The notes: a model not told the origin generated them from the sequence alone. 64,000 nucleotides of DNA from Alteromonas sp. BMJM2 (GCF_027257845.1 NZ_JAPVOT010000006.1:1-64000); one strand, 5' to 3'; shown: positions 16,837 through 27,915, counted from the first letter of the stretch. Program-made: numbers and translations.

Positions 16837-18039
16837 TTGAAAAATATGAGTTTACTTAACAATGCCTTGAGCCTGCTTGCGCTCTGCTGGTGTTCTGCTT
16901 CTTTTGCAGACAACAGTGATATAGAATTTTCTGGATTTGCGCGTGCGGTAGGCGGTTATTTAGATACGTCTTCAGCAGAGTATGAGGGCTACGATAACTC
17001 AGTCAGTTTTTCAGAAAAGTCACTACTAGGGCTTCAAGCAGATTACACGCTAAATCAGTATTTTTCGGCATCGGTTCAAGTGCTGCTTCACAGTGATGAA
17101 GACCGTGAATCTGGCATTGAATGGCTTTATCTCACCTATGCGCCAACCGATTCTCTTCAATTTAATATTGGTCGCTTACGTACTCCCTTTTTAAAGTATT
17201 CAGACGTCACTGACGTTGGCTTCGCCTACCCGTGGATTAACGCCCCTCAGCAACTTTATAGCAGCTATTTATTTTCTCAGTACGAGGGTGGAAACGCTCG
17301 CTATAGAGGGCGATTAGGCAATTTCACTTACGACATTGAAGGGTATTTCGGCCAATACAACGACGAATTGAGAACCAGTGGTATTACCGCAGATGTGGAC
17401 GTTAGTTCGCTTTATGGTGGCGTTTTAGAACTTAATTATGGCGGCTTTCAGTTGAGAACGGCTGCAGTAGAAGCAAAAACAGTAAAAGCTCAAATAGAGG
17501 GAGTCGCTCCTCTTATAAATGGATTACAAGCCGCTGGGTTTGATGATATAGCCGAAAACTTCATTATTGACGACAGTGCGAGTTCATTTTTAGTGGGTGC
17601 AAGCTACGACGGACTAAAATGGTACGCGAGTGCAGAATGGATGAGCGTGAGTTCAGACATTGAGACACTGGCTGAGCTTAAAAGCTACTATGTCTCGGTA
17701 GGCTACTACATTGACAATGTGCTGTTACACGCGACGTTTGCATCTTCAAACCAGTCAGTTAATAACATTGAGAACACCATACCTTTTGGGGTTAATCCCG
17801 ACTTAGACAACCTATTTTTTGCCGTAGAACAGCTAAACACTTTCTTTCCAACTGATAACCTCGATACGATAACGCTTGGCGCTCGTTGGGATTTCAAAAC
17901 CAATATGGCATTGAAAGCCGAAGTCTCCTTTCTTGATGGTGAAAAAGGCAATACCTCATTTTTCGAAGTGAAAGCGGGAGAGGAAGACTTTGATAGGCAA
18001 GCCACACTCTATCAAGTGGCATTGGAGTGGGTGTTTTGA
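16837..18039 (+). CDS. Outer-membrane porin-like beta-barrel protein
   Basis: About 400 residues. The start is uncertain: TTG at 16837 gives a signal peptide with a Lys in its n-region and a better-placed AACAGG element, while ATG at 16846 removes three residues. After the signal (ending SASFA) comes IEFSGFARAVGGY and a run of alternating beta strands ending with a C-terminal aromatic (EWVF), the usual outer-membrane insertion signal. It resembles porins seen beside periplasmic binding-like proteins in marine gammaproteobacteria; the substrate is unknown. Its stop codon overlaps the next gene's ATG (TGATG), so the two are translationally coupled. Confidence 0.8.
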   Translation: MKNMSLLNNALSLLALCWCSASFADNSDIEFSGFARAVGGYLDTSSAEYEGYDNSVSFSEKSLLGLQADYTLNQYFSASVQVLLHSDEDRESGIEWLYLTYAPTDSLQFNIGRLRTPFLKYSDVTDVGFAYPWINAPQQLYSSYLFSQYEGGNARYRGRLGNFTYDIEGYFGQYNDELRTSGITADVDVSSLYGGVLELNYGGFQLRTAAVEAKTVKAQIEGVAPLINGLQAAGFDDIAENFIIDDSASSFLVGASYDGLKWYASAEWMSVSSDIETLAELKSYYVSVGYYIDNVLLHATFASSNQSVNNIENTIPFGVNPDLDNLFFAVEQLNTFFPTDNLDTITLGARWDFKTNMALKAEVSFLDGEKGNTSFFEVKAGEEDFDRQATLYQVALEWVF

Positions 18040-18458
18040 TGAAGCAGACTCTCCTTCTTTTCGCACTATTAACACTATCAGGAGCCTCCTTTGCTTCTGA
18101 GCGTGTGGTCGTGGTGGCCAACATTGCCCACAGCAGCGTAACATTAACTAAATCTCAAGTAAGAGACCTATTTATGAGCGGGACTTCTCCCGAGTTATTA
18201 TCTCTTACGCCAGTGTCGATTGTGCCAGGAGAGCAAAGCAGAACGATATTCAACACACGCATTATTGGATTACCAGAATCTCGCATACAGGCGTACTGGG
18301 CACAAATGCGATTCAGTGGACGTTTGACGCCTCCTAAAGAAATGGAGAGTGCAGAGCAAATGCTAAACTATTTGAGAGCGAATGAAGGCAGTGTCGGTTA
18401 TTTGCCTGAGTCGACCCAACTGCCTGAGGGTTTAAAAGTGGTGTACACCACAAGGTAA
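18039..18458 (+). CDS. Small periplasmic PstS-like (PBP-like) protein
   Basis: 139 residues with a signal peptide (cut near SFAS, about 18-20). The rest looks like a single lobe of a phosphate-type binding protein: LTKSQVRDLFMSG, a short loop, AYWAQMRFSGR and NEGSVGYLP. This is half the size of a normal PstS, so it is more likely an accessory or sensor protein than an ABC transporter component, and no permease or ATPase is nearby. It is translated in overlap with the porin gene. It converges with a GGDEF/EAL gene 12 bases away, suggesting a functional set. Confidence 0.8.
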   Translation: MKQTLLLFALLTLSGASFASERVVVVANIAHSSVTLTKSQVRDLFMSGTSPELLSLTPVSIVPGEQSRTIFNTRIIGLPESRIQAYWAQMRFSGRLTPPKEMESAEQMLNYLRANEGSVGYLPESTQLPEGLKVVYTTR

Positions 18459-18470
18459 AGTAGCACCGTA

Positions 18471-20564
18471 CTATTTCGCTGTAACCTGCTGCTGTAACTC
18501 ACTAAGTGTAGAGGGCCGGCTATATAGAAACCCTTGTAATAAATCGCAATCGTGCGTAAGAAGAAAAGTTTCCTGCTCTTCGGTTTCAACACCCTCCGCA
18601 CATACGGCAAAATTGAGACTTTTTGCCATAGTAATAATAGCAACGGTTATCTTCTCAGACCGCTCAGACTGACCTATTTGACTAACAAACTGCCTGTCAA
18701 TCTTAAGTGTGTCGATATTAAACTCGGTGAGATAGCTTAGCGAGGAATAGCCCGTACCAAAGTCGTCTAGGGATAAATGGCAACCGTGCTTTTTTAGCGC
18801 CTCAAAAAAACTATTCGCTACACCAAAGTTATTCATATAAGCAGTTTCTGTAATTTCAAACTCGATATGTTGAGCGGAAATCTCTCCCGAATTTAACCCG
18901 TTTAAAATACAGTTAGTCACTTCGGTATTGTTAAGATCGTGAGGACTCAGATTAATAGACACACGAATATGGCTACCAAACCGCGCTAATAGCTGTGGCA
19001 ATTCCTTACAGGTTTGATTAATAACCCATAGCGAAATAAGCGATATTTTGTCGGCTTTTTCTGCAACAGGAATAAATTCAGCAGGAGAAACGTGGCCTAA
19101 TATTTCATCATGCCAACGAAGCAGTACTTCAACACCTTCAATATTTTTCTGCGGGCCGACTTTTGTTTGGTAGGTAAGGTAAAAGCTATCATTCTCTAGT
19201 GCATTAGCAAGACGCATCGATATCTGCATCTTTCGCTGTGTATCTTCAAACATGGCACTGTTAAACCAAACTAGGCGACCCTTGCCTTCTTTTTTGGCGC
19301 GATACATTGCCACATCAGCATTAGTAATTAGGGTCGAGGCTTCGTAATTACACTCACTCGCGACAGCAATACCGATACTTAGGCTAGAGTCTAACCTCAG
19401 CCGGTTAACATCGTGTGCTTTCATTACCGAATCAATGAGATTTGTTGCTATATGCTCCACATCTTCGTGGGTGCTCACGCTGTCTACAATAACGAGAAAC
19501 TCATCTCCACCCAGTCTTCCCAATGTGGCATTATCTGGCAACGCACGACTCATAATAGCGCTAATATGGAGTAAGAATTTATCCCCGGTGTCATGACCAA
19601 ATGAGTCGTTGATGCTTTTAAAGCCATCAACGTCTAAAAACATAAGGCATAACTCGGTATTTTCTCGCTGATTTTTTGCTAACCGTGATGATAAGGTTTT
19701 CATTAAGAACTGCCGATTTGGCAGGCCCGTTAAAACGTCAAAATTGGCAAGGGTTTCTAGCTTTGACTGTTGCTGTTCAAGTAACAGGTTTTTCTGTGCA
19801 TTCATCTGTGACTGAGATTTGATATTAGCCATCATATTGTTGAATGCGTGGGACAGTGCCGCAGTCTCTGACTTATTCGTTTCTTCTACCGTAACATCAT
19901 AACTTTGTTCATCCACGACACTATCCATTGTTTTTATCAGGTTTTCTAACGGACGTAGGGAACGACGATGGAGTCGTGTAGAAATAAATAATGATAACAG
20001 TGTAAGTGCAATAACCGATGGAGCAACTAAAATCACATACCGTTTGCGGTTTTCATGAAGCGCCTCTTGTAAGTTAAACGTGAGAACTAACTTACCCATT
20101 GGAAAACTCATTTCACCAATGTTTTTGACAACGACAACTTTAGATTCAAGATTATGCATTCCCAAAGACAGCTGGCTGTAATCGCCATTTTCAGGGGTGC
20201 GATCAAATTCCATTGACGACTGAGCGAGCGCTTCATCGCGACTGTTTTTAGCAACCGATAACCCTGCTGCACCCACATAGCTATTTAGCAGGTTGTTTTC
20301 ATCATCGTACAAGTTGGCTGTTTCAACGTACTCATATTCTTCAAGTCTAAGTAAGATTTGGGTTTGATTGAATTGGCCTGCAGGCTCATCGATATAATCA
20401 AGCAAGTCGATGGCCATATTTTGTGCAATCGCTTCAACTTCTGTTGCTATAAACTCGATATATAGCTTTTCATACACATAAATCGACAGGCTGATAATGA
20501 GCGTGCTCACAACCGCTATCGATGTAATAGTAGTAAAAGAAATTTCAAAACGAAGACTTTTCAA
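18471..20564 (-). CDS. Membrane GGDEF-EAL protein with periplasmic sensor and HAMP
   Basis: 697 residues from a TTG start with a GAGAG element. Order: membrane helix (about 9-31), periplasmic domain (32-175), second helix (176-198), HAMP (about 199-250), short coiled coil, GGDEF domain with intact GGDEF (352-356) and an EAL domain whose signature is EVLLRW (479-484). The EAL catalytic set is visible (FEITETAY, DDFGTGYSS, LKIDR, CAEGVE), so both c-di-GMP synthesis and breakdown are possible; no RxxD I-site precedes GGDEF. The periplasmic domain could read the neighbouring PBP-like protein, by analogy with LapD- or YfiN-type systems (inference). Confidence 0.92.
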   Translation of the reverse strand: MKSLRFEISFTTITSIAVVSTLIISLSIYVYEKLYIEFIATEVEAIAQNMAIDLLDYIDEPAGQFNQTQILLRLEEYEYVETANLYDDENNLLNSYVGAAGLSVAKNSRDEALAQSSMEFDRTPENGDYSQLSLGMHNLESKVVVVKNIGEMSFPMGKLVLTFNLQEALHENRKRYVILVAPSVIALTLLSLFISTRLHRRSLRPLENLIKTMDSVVDEQSYDVTVEETNKSETAALSHAFNNMMANIKSQSQMNAQKNLLLEQQQSKLETLANFDVLTGLPNRQFLMKTLSSRLAKNQRENTELCLMFLDVDGFKSINDSFGHDTGDKFLLHISAIMSRALPDNATLGRLGGDEFLVIVDSVSTHEDVEHIATNLIDSVMKAHDVNRLRLDSSLSIGIAVASECNYEASTLITNADVAMYRAKKEGKGRLVWFNSAMFEDTQRKMQISMRLANALENDSFYLTYQTKVGPQKNIEGVEVLLRWHDEILGHVSPAEFIPVAEKADKISLISLWVINQTCKELPQLLARFGSHIRVSINLSPHDLNNTEVTNCILNGLNSGEISAQHIEFEITETAYMNNFGVANSFFEALKKHGCHLSLDDFGTGYSSLSYLTEFNIDTLKIDRQFVSQIGQSERSEKITVAIITMAKSLNFAVCAEGVETEEQETFLLTHDCDLLQGFLYSRPSTLSELQQQVTAK

Positions 20565-20866
20565 AGGTACTCTCTATTTATTTACCAACTCATTAACAGC
20601 AGAACATATTGGCAGACGCTGTCGAAAAATCATTTTGTATAGTTTTTGTTTTAACGTTTTGTATTATGACAAAAAAACAGCGCGGTAAATCGCACCCAAA
20701 AAAGCGGGACGAATAGTAGCAAAACGTACAGTGAACACTAATTATACTTTAGATGCTTCCTTTGTTTGCGCAAGTATAGTGAGCTTACGAGCTGCGAGAT
20801 AATTAGTCTTGAAACAGAAAAGCCCACTAAGAAGTGGGCTTTGGTAGTCTAATCGACTGCTTTCAT
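20565..20866. other. Intergenic region between the GGDEF/EAL and YebC-family genes
   Basis: About 300 bases with no ORF. It contains the terminator at 20818-20842 and, to its left, the promoter area for the GGDEF/EAL gene, where no clear -35/-10 pair stands out. Confidence 0.5.
20818..20842. terminator. Terminator of the YebC-family gene
   Basis: AAAAGCCCACT pairs with AGTGGGCTTT over a short AAGA loop, 25 bases after the YebC-family stop codon on the minus strand. Confidence 0.8.
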
Positions 20867-21589
20867 TTAATTAGGTGTTATTGCGTTGTGATAAACGTCT
20901 TGAACGTCATCACAATCGTTAAGCATGTCCATGAACTTTTCAAACATTGGCATATCATCTTCGCTGATTTCCGTTTCTGTTTGCGGCATCCAGCTCATTT
21001 CATCGGCTAGGAAGTTTATATCTGGGTAAGCCTCGGTAAGCGCAGTTTTAACTTGATAGAACTCAGTATGTGGTGCGTATACTGTTACCTTGCCGTCTTC
21101 TACTTCAACGTCAGTAACGTCCACATCAGCTTCCATCAATACTTCTAAAATGGCATCTTCGTCGTCACCTTCAAACTGAAACACAGCTTGATGGTCAAAC
21201 ATGTGTGATACCGCACCTTGCGCACCAAGTTTTGCATTGGTTTTAGTAAAGCAGTTACGCACCTCAGTGATAGTACGGTTAGCGTTGTCAGACAAGCAAT
21301 CCACAATAACCATACAGTTACCAGGCCCGAAACCTTCATAACGCATGGGCTGAAAATCTTCTCCAACACCGCCCGCCGCTTTATCTATTGCTTTATCTAT
21401 AACGTGGCCAGGCACTTGATCTTTTTTTGCTTTTTCCATCAAGCGACGCAGTGCAAGGTTCGTGTCTGGATCGGCACCGCCATTTTTGGCGCACACGTAA
21501 ATCTCTTTACCGTATTTAGAATAAACCTTGGTTTTAGCGCCAGCAGTCTTTGCCATGGCGTTTTTTCTTACTTCGAATGCTCTTCCCAT
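20867..21589 (-). CDS. YebC/PmpR-family regulator, YeeN-type
   Basis: 240 residues. It starts [19 protein letters not shown] and has [16 protein letters not shown], the variant N-terminus seen in the YeeN subgroup (canonical YebC begins MAGHSKWANI). Three domains of the family are recognisable, including the GFGPGN block and the acidic C-terminal part. Members act as transcription regulators and, in recent work on the family, help ribosomes at difficult peptide sequences; which applies here is unknown. It is a single gene with its own terminator. Confidence 0.92.
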   Translation of the reverse strand: MGRAFEVRKNAMAKTAGAKTKVYSKYGKEIYVCAKNGGADPDTNLALRRLMEKAKKDQVPGHVIDKAIDKAAGGVGEDFQPMRYEGFGPGNCMVIVDCLSDNANRTITEVRNCFTKTNAKLGAQGAVSHMFDHQAVFQFEGDDEDAILEVLMEADVDVTDVEVEDGKVTVYAPHTEFYQVKTALTEAYPDINFLADEMSWMPQTETEISEDDMPMFEKFMDMLNDCDDVQDVYHNAITPN

Positions 21590-21788
21590 CTTAAAATTCT
21601 CTTCCTCGCAATTTTTAGTGCAACGTTGCGTATATTGTATCCAGTTGCTGCGCCTACCTTCACCAAAACGTTACATTGGTTGACAACACGTGTCGTCACA
21701 ACAGGCGAAACACCGACATTATGGTAAAATTCTACCTAGTTTATGCACAACAATACAGTGTTTATAGCGTTTTACTTGGCTCGTTTTC

Positions 21789-22886
21789 TTATGGTAAATG
21801 TTCAGTAGCTAGGTATTCATGAGATTGCATTTCTTTCAGTCTGCTTAAACAACGCCTAAATTCGAAACTAAGCAGCCCCTCGGTGTAGAGTTCTTCCAAC
21901 GCCACCTGCGCAGAAATAATTAACTTAACGTTTCGCTCGTAAAACTCATCAACCATGGCAATAAAACGCCTTGCAACATCATCCGTACCCAGCCCCATTT
22001 GTTCAACGTTAGCTAACAATACTGAGTGATAACAGCGGCTAAGCTCTATGTAGTCGCTTTGGCTTCGCGGCCCTTTACATAAACTGCCAAACTCAATCAT
22101 GAGTACGCCATCGGCGTTTCTTATCGTGGAAATTTGGCGATGATTGACTTCTATACTTTCGTTTTGCGAGCCTGATTCTGGAGCCAGCTGGGTAAAGTAG
22201 TTATTAAGATTTTCCGTTGCTTGAGTATCCAAGGGGTAATGATAAATCTCGGCTTGCTCAAGGGTTCTCAATCGATAATCGATTCCGCTGTCTACATTCA
22301 CCACGTTGGTATTTTGATTGAGTAAGTCTATTGCAGGTAAGAAGCGTGCCCGCTGCAGCCCATTTTTGTAAAGTTCGTCGGGAATGATATTAGAGGTTGC
22401 CACCAGCACAATACCGTGACCGAACAACTCTTCCATTAACGTACCAAGTATCATGGCATCAGTAATATCTGACACAAAAAACTCATCAAAACATATAACC
22501 CGCGCTTCTTTGGCAATTTTAAGCGCAATCGTTTTAAGCGGGTCTTGTGCGTTTTTCAACAATTTAAGTTCGTCGTGAATTCGATGCATAAAGCGGTGGA
22601 AATGCACTCGCATTTTTCGCTCGAAAGGTAAGCATTCAAAAAAGGTGTCTACGAGATATGTCTTCCCCCGTCCTACGCCACCGTAAAAATAGATACCTTT
22701 AATATCTGCTTGGGCATCATCTTTACCAAAGGCTGCTTTTAACTTGCTTCGCCAACTCGCTTTGCTTTCTGGCTGAGTAAGTTCATCGTATAAACGTTGA
22801 AGCTCTTTCACCGCAGTTTCTTGCGCTGCGTCGTAATGAAAATCGGCTAATTCGAGATCTTGCTGATATTTTTCCCAAGGCGTCAT
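21789..22886 (-). CDS. zapE: Cell division protein ZapE (AFG1-like ATPase)
   Basis: 365 residues from the ATG at 22886; the GTG four codons upstream overlaps the ribosome site. The Walker A is GGVGRGKTYL, Walker B ICFDEFFVSD, and sensor region ATSNIIPDELY, all typical of the AFG1/ZapE AAA+ ATPases. In E. coli ZapE binds FtsZ and shapes the Z ring during late division and stress. The neighbour zapG (yhcB) on the opposite strand, followed by degQ-degS, repeats the E. coli gene order. Cytoplasmic, no membrane segments. Confidence 0.95.
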   Translation of the reverse strand: MTPWEKYQQDLELADFHYDAAQETAVKELQRLYDELTQPESKASWRSKLKAAFGKDDAQADIKGIYFYGGVGRGKTYLVDTFFECLPFERKMRVHFHRFMHRIHDELKLLKNAQDPLKTIALKIAKEARVICFDEFFVSDITDAMILGTLMEELFGHGIVLVATSNIIPDELYKNGLQRARFLPAIDLLNQNTNVVNVDSGIDYRLRTLEQAEIYHYPLDTQATENLNNYFTQLAPESGSQNESIEVNHRQISTIRNADGVLMIEFGSLCKGPRSQSDYIELSRCYHSVLLANVEQMGLGTDDVARRFIAMVDEFYERNVKLIISAQVALEELYTEGLLSFEFRRCLSRLKEMQSHEYLATEHLP

Positions 22887-23149
22887 CGCCAAAACCACTC
22901 CATACGAATGTCAATAGTGGTGCACGCTGCACCGACCTGCTTGAATTTCTCAATTATGACCTTAATTTTAGTGAAAATCACGGTAGAATCACTCGTTCAC
23001 AGTGCGCTATCTCGTAAGCATGAGAATTAATGTTTACGAACAATGCGCTTTTCAGGTTCGACCTTGCTATATTCAAGGTTTGGTCGAAAGCAGCAAAACC
23101 TACGTATCAAGGGTTGTGCTGTGGGATGTAGATTGATTCGGAGAATATA

Positions 23150-23587
23150 ATGGAATTGTTAGTATCTCTTGCGTTGTTAGTCGTCGGCTTAATTATCGGC
23201 TTTTTTGTCGGTCGTTTTGCTCAGTCGAAAAAAGGGGCAGGTAATGCTGCACAAACAGAGAAGCAAGTTAAAGAGATCCTTGCACAGCAAGCGCAACACC
23301 ATATACATCAAACCCGTCAAAGCCTTGAAAGTATCGAAGGCCAGTGCGATGTGTTAAAGCAACAACTTGAAGAATATGAAACGCTGCTTGATCAAAGCGG
23401 TGATGATAATGATAGCAAGGTCCCTTTTTACGGGGAGCAAGCAACAACCTATTTACGTAATAACTTAAAAGGGTCTGATGGGTCTAAGGTTAAACGTGTG
23501 TCAGACACTCAACCAAAAGACTTTGCAAATTCAGGTTCTGGGCTGTTCGTCGGCGGTTCTGGTGAGAATACCGCAGAAAAACAGTAA
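23150..23587 (+). CDS. zapG: YhcB/ZapG family division-associated membrane protein
   Basis: 145 residues. One N-terminal membrane helix (about 3-22, ending GRFAQSKK) is followed by a coiled coil (about 35-85) and a polar tail with PFYGEQATTYLRNN, a conserved stretch of the DUF1043/YhcB family. E. coli YhcB/ZapG is an inner-membrane protein that links division and envelope synthesis. It is divergent from zapE and precedes degQ by about 80 bases, as in E. coli. Confidence 0.92.
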   Translation: MELLVSLALLVVGLIIGFFVGRFAQSKKGAGNAAQTEKQVKEILAQQAQHHIHQTRQSLESIEGQCDVLKQQLEEYETLLDQSGDDNDSKVPFYGEQATTYLRNNLKGSDGSKVKRVSDTQPKDFANSGSGLFVGGSGENTAEKQ

Positions 23588-23592
23588 CATCG

Positions 23593-23620
23593 GGAACTTT
23601 TGAAAGGCCACAGACTCTTT
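23593..23620 (+). promoter_or_regulatory. Candidate sigma-E promoter of degQ
   Basis: GGAACTT (23593-23599) is a full match to the sigma-E -35 consensus. It is followed after 16 bases by TCTTT, close to the TCTGA-type -10. It lies 50-75 bases before the degQ start. DegP/DegQ-type proteases are classic members of the envelope stress regulon. Confidence 0.55.
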
Positions 23621-23669
23621 AAGTGAGATCATGCTTTATTGCATATAACATTAAGGAGTGTATACGAAC

Positions 23670-25037
23670 ATGAAAATGTCTTTCCGCCATTGTGCTTTGG
23701 CGTCAGCCGTTGTTGTAAGTTCATTAGGCTTTACCGCTAGTACACAAGCGGCGTTGCCTTTCTTTTCTGATAAAAAAGCAGAAGTGCCCTCTTTAGCCCC
23801 CATGCTTGAAGAGGCCACACCTGCTGTTGTAAGTATTGCTGTTGAGGGAACGCAAACTTCTCGTCAACGAGTGCCTGAAATGTTCCGCTACTTTTTTGGC
23901 GCACCGCAAGAACAAGCACAAGAACGTCCTTTCAAAGGACTTGGCTCGGGCGTCATTATCGACGCTGAAAAAGGCTACGTGGTAACCAATAATCACGTTG
24001 TTGATAATGCTGACGAAATCACGGTTAAGTTAACGGACGGCAGAGAGTTCACTGCCAAAAAACTTGGCGCCGACGAGCAAAGCGATATAGCACTTCTTAA
24101 AATCGATCCTGACAATTTAAAAGCACTGCCCTTAGCTGACTCTGATGCCGCTAGAGTGGGCGATTTTGTTGTAGCAATCGGTAATCCATTTGGGCTATCT
24201 CAGACTGTGACCTCGGGTATTGTAAGCGCGCTGGGACGCTCTGGTTTAAACATTGGCGGCTACGAAGACTTTATCCAAACCGATGCAGCTATTAACCGCG
24301 GCAACTCTGGTGGAGCCCTTGTAAACCTTCATGGCGAACTCGTGGGTATCAATACCGCTATATTTGGCCCTAATGGTGGCAATGTGGGTATTGGTTTTGC
24401 CATTCCTGCCAACATGATGAAAAGCTTAGTCGATCAAATTGCAGAGTATGGTGAAGTTCGTCGCGGTTTACTTGGCATTTTAGGCAGCGATATTGACGCA
24501 GGGCTTGCTGAAGCCATGAATGCTGAAGTTAATCTTGGCGCTTTTGTTAGCGAAGTACAGCCAGAGTCAGCAGCGGAAGATGCAGGCCTTCAAGCTGGTG
24601 ACATTATCACCGCCATCAATGGAAGGAAAATCAACAGCTTCCAAGAGCTACGTGCGAAAATCGCAAGTATGGGCGCAGGCGCAGAAGTTGAACTAACCGT
24701 GATGCGAAAAGGCGACGAAATGAGCGTTGATGTCACCTTAGACGACGCCACAGAACAAACAGTCACCGCAGCGCAAATTCATCCTGCATTAGAGGGTGCG
24801 ACGCTGACAAACGGCAGCGATGGTGCTGGAAATGCCGGTGTTATTGTTTCTGATATCGAACGAGGCGCACCTGCGGCTCGCATTGGCTTACAGTCTGATG
24901 ATGTCATCATTGGTGTTAACCGCGTTCGCGTGGCGAGTGTAGCGGATTTCCGCAATGCCCTAGAGGAAGCAAAAGGGGTTATAGCACTTAATGTGAAACG
25001 TGGTAATTCAACCCTTTATTTGGTGATTCGCCAATAA
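23670..25037 (+). CDS. degQ: Periplasmic serine protease/chaperone of the Do family
   Basis: 455 residues from the ATG at 23670 (AAGGAG 13 bases upstream; the GTG at 23658 sits on the ribosome site). The signal peptide ends TQAA. The trypsin-like domain has His109 (NNHVVDN), Asp139 (SDIALL) and Ser213 (GNSGGAL), followed by two PDZ domains (about 260-350 and 365-455). The length equals E. coli DegQ. It degrades or refolds damaged periplasmic proteins. degS follows, and zapG precedes it. Confidence 0.95.
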   Translation: MKMSFRHCALASAVVVSSLGFTASTQAALPFFSDKKAEVPSLAPMLEEATPAVVSIAVEGTQTSRQRVPEMFRYFFGAPQEQAQERPFKGLGSGVIIDAEKGYVVTNNHVVDNADEITVKLTDGREFTAKKLGADEQSDIALLKIDPDNLKALPLADSDAARVGDFVVAIGNPFGLSQTVTSGIVSALGRSGLNIGGYEDFIQTDAAINRGNSGGALVNLHGELVGINTAIFGPNGGNVGIGFAIPANMMKSLVDQIAEYGEVRRGLLGILGSDIDAGLAEAMNAEVNLGAFVSEVQPESAAEDAGLQAGDIITAINGRKINSFQELRAKIASMGAGAEVELTVMRKGDEMSVDVTLDDATEQTVTAAQIHPALEGATLTNGSDGAGNAGVIVSDIERGAPAARIGLQSDDVIIGVNRVRVASVADFRNALEEAKGVIALNVKRGNSTLYLVIRQ

Positions 25038-25361
25038 ACACTTTTCGATGTACTGTGATTTGAAAAATTCACTTTCATGAAATGAACATCGATAAATTAA
25101 AGCAGCGCCTCAGGGCGCTGTTTTCTTTTCTTGTATTTCTTTCATTCCCCCTATTCCCAAAGGCCTATAAAAAATAATCTGGGTTAGAGTAGTTTAGTAA
25201 ATAAAATGATATCCTCATTTCACGAGTTATAATAAATAGCTGTTTTTCGTATCGGTGTGACATTGAGTGAGTGGAAAATTGTTTTTTTTACAGTTAACCC
25301 ATAACTTCAAATACGCTAACGATAAGAGAACACCGTGCTAACTAACAAAAAAGTGTGATCA
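25038..25361. other. Intergenic region between degQ and degS
   Basis: 324 bases with no ORF. It holds the degQ terminator at 25103-25130 and then AT-rich sequence where the degS promoter must lie; no consensus pair is clear. Confidence 0.5.
25103..25130 (+). terminator. Terminator after degQ
   Basis: CAGCGCC and GGCGCTG form a GC-rich stem with a TCAG loop, followed by TTTTCTTTT. Confidence 0.88.
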
Positions 25362-26441
25362 GTGACAAGCCGCTCAATTATTCGTTTCTTCATTAAATCT
25401 GTTGTTCTTGGCGCCGCGGTAGCAGCGCTTCTACTCTTATTGTTGCCCGACTTACGTCAGGGTAATGGCTTTACAAACGGCCTATTCACAGAGCCGTCGG
25501 TGAGTGCAAGTAGAGAGAGCTACTTCGCATCACTCAGTCGTTCAGCGCCAGCTGTGGTCAATATTTATAGTGTTAGCATTGAAACCGATGCAGGCCTATT
25601 TAGAAATCAACCTCGTGAGCGAGCAAGCTTGGGTTCTGGTGTGATAATGACTGAAAACGGCTATATTCTTACCTGCCATCACGTAGTGGAAAATGCAGAC
25701 AGTATTTATGTAGCCGTGCAAGATGGGCGAGTGCTTGAAGCGCAGATAGTGGGTAACGATCCGCTTACCGACCTCGCGGTATTAAAAGTTACCGCAGAAA
25801 GCCTTAATATTATTCCGCAAGTTGCCGAACCCGATACACACGTTGGCGATGTGGTAATGGCTATCGGTAATCCTTTCGATCTTGGTCAAACTATTACACA
25901 AGGCATTGTGAGCCGTGCTGGTCGCAATGGACTATCGAATTATGTCGACTTCATTCAAACCGACGCCGTGCTAAACCAAGGTAACTCTGGCGGTGCACTT
26001 GTTGACAGTAACGGTATTTTGTTAGGAATTACCAATGCTAACTTTCAGGTGAGAGATTCTCGCAACAGAGTACGAAATGTTGATGGAATTAACTTTGCAG
26101 TTCCTTATGAATTGGCAAAGCGGGTTATGGATGAAATTATTAGTAACGGCAGGGTTATTCGTGGACAGCTTGGCTTTATTGGCAGTGAAAGGCGTAATTT
26201 AGCCGGCATATTGGGTATTGATGTGACCGCTGTCGCTAAGGGCAGCCCTGCTGATACCGCAGGACTACAACCTGGGGATATCATACTGTCTATTGACGGC
26301 GTAAGAGCAGAAAGTGCATCAAAGACTCTAGATATGATTGCTGAGACAGAGCCTGGCACCAAACTTGAAATTGAAATTAGTCGTAATGAAAAATCGATGA
26401 TATTAACGGCCACCGTGGCTGAGCTTCGTACCAGTCAATAA
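25362..26441 (+). CDS. degS: Site-1 protease of the sigma-E stress pathway
   Basis: 359 residues from a GTG start. One N-terminal membrane anchor (about 11-29, ending LLLLLLPD) replaces a cleavable signal. The protease domain has His107 (CHHVVEN), Asp137 (TDLAVL) and Ser209 (GNSGGAL), and only one PDZ domain follows (about 255-350). This is the DegS layout: the PDZ reads unfolded outer-membrane protein tails and the protease cuts RseA to release sigma-E. It lies behind degQ but after a terminator, so it is probably transcribed separately. Confidence 0.95.
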   Translation: MTSRSIIRFFIKSVVLGAAVAALLLLLLPDLRQGNGFTNGLFTEPSVSASRESYFASLSRSAPAVVNIYSVSIETDAGLFRNQPRERASLGSGVIMTENGYILTCHHVVENADSIYVAVQDGRVLEAQIVGNDPLTDLAVLKVTAESLNIIPQVAEPDTHVGDVVMAIGNPFDLGQTITQGIVSRAGRNGLSNYVDFIQTDAVLNQGNSGGALVDSNGILLGITNANFQVRDSRNRVRNVDGINFAVPYELAKRVMDEIISNGRVIRGQLGFIGSERRNLAGILGIDVTAVAKGSPADTAGLQPGDIILSIDGVRAESASKTLDMIAETEPGTKLEIEISRNEKSMILTATVAELRTSQ

Positions 26442-26461
26442 AGATCTGAGCTAGTCACAGT

Positions 26462-26491
26462 GTACGTAAAATCTCAGTACGTAAAATCTCA
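26462..26491. repeat. 15-bp perfect tandem duplication
   Basis: GTACGTAAAATCTCA occurs twice end to end in the gap after degS. Confidence 0.8.
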
Positions 26492-26555
26492 GCAAGCTTT
26501 TAAGCTCAGCCAGTGTGCATGCTTATAAGCTACCATGATGAGAAAAGTGAGAAAC

Positions 26556-26603
26556 AAACAGACATAAAAAAAGCGCCTAAGGCGCTTTTTTTTATGTCTG
26601 TTT
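26556..26603. terminator. Long bidirectional terminator between degS and murA
   Basis: AAACAGACAT...AAGCGCC pairs with GGCGCTT...ATGTCTGTTT over 48 bases with A and T tracts inside the arms. It can stop both convergent transcripts. Confidence 0.93.
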
Positions 26604-26640
26604 CGCAGAGAATTAGCTCTGCATTCTTTTCCTTTACTCT

Positions 26641-27912
<1,272 letters not shown>

Positions 27913-27915
27913 CTA

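Noticed and set aside
16443-16913. 156-codon minus-strand frame overlapping the porin start
   Set aside because: No ribosome site, it overlaps the supported porin signal peptide, and the translation lacks domain-like order.
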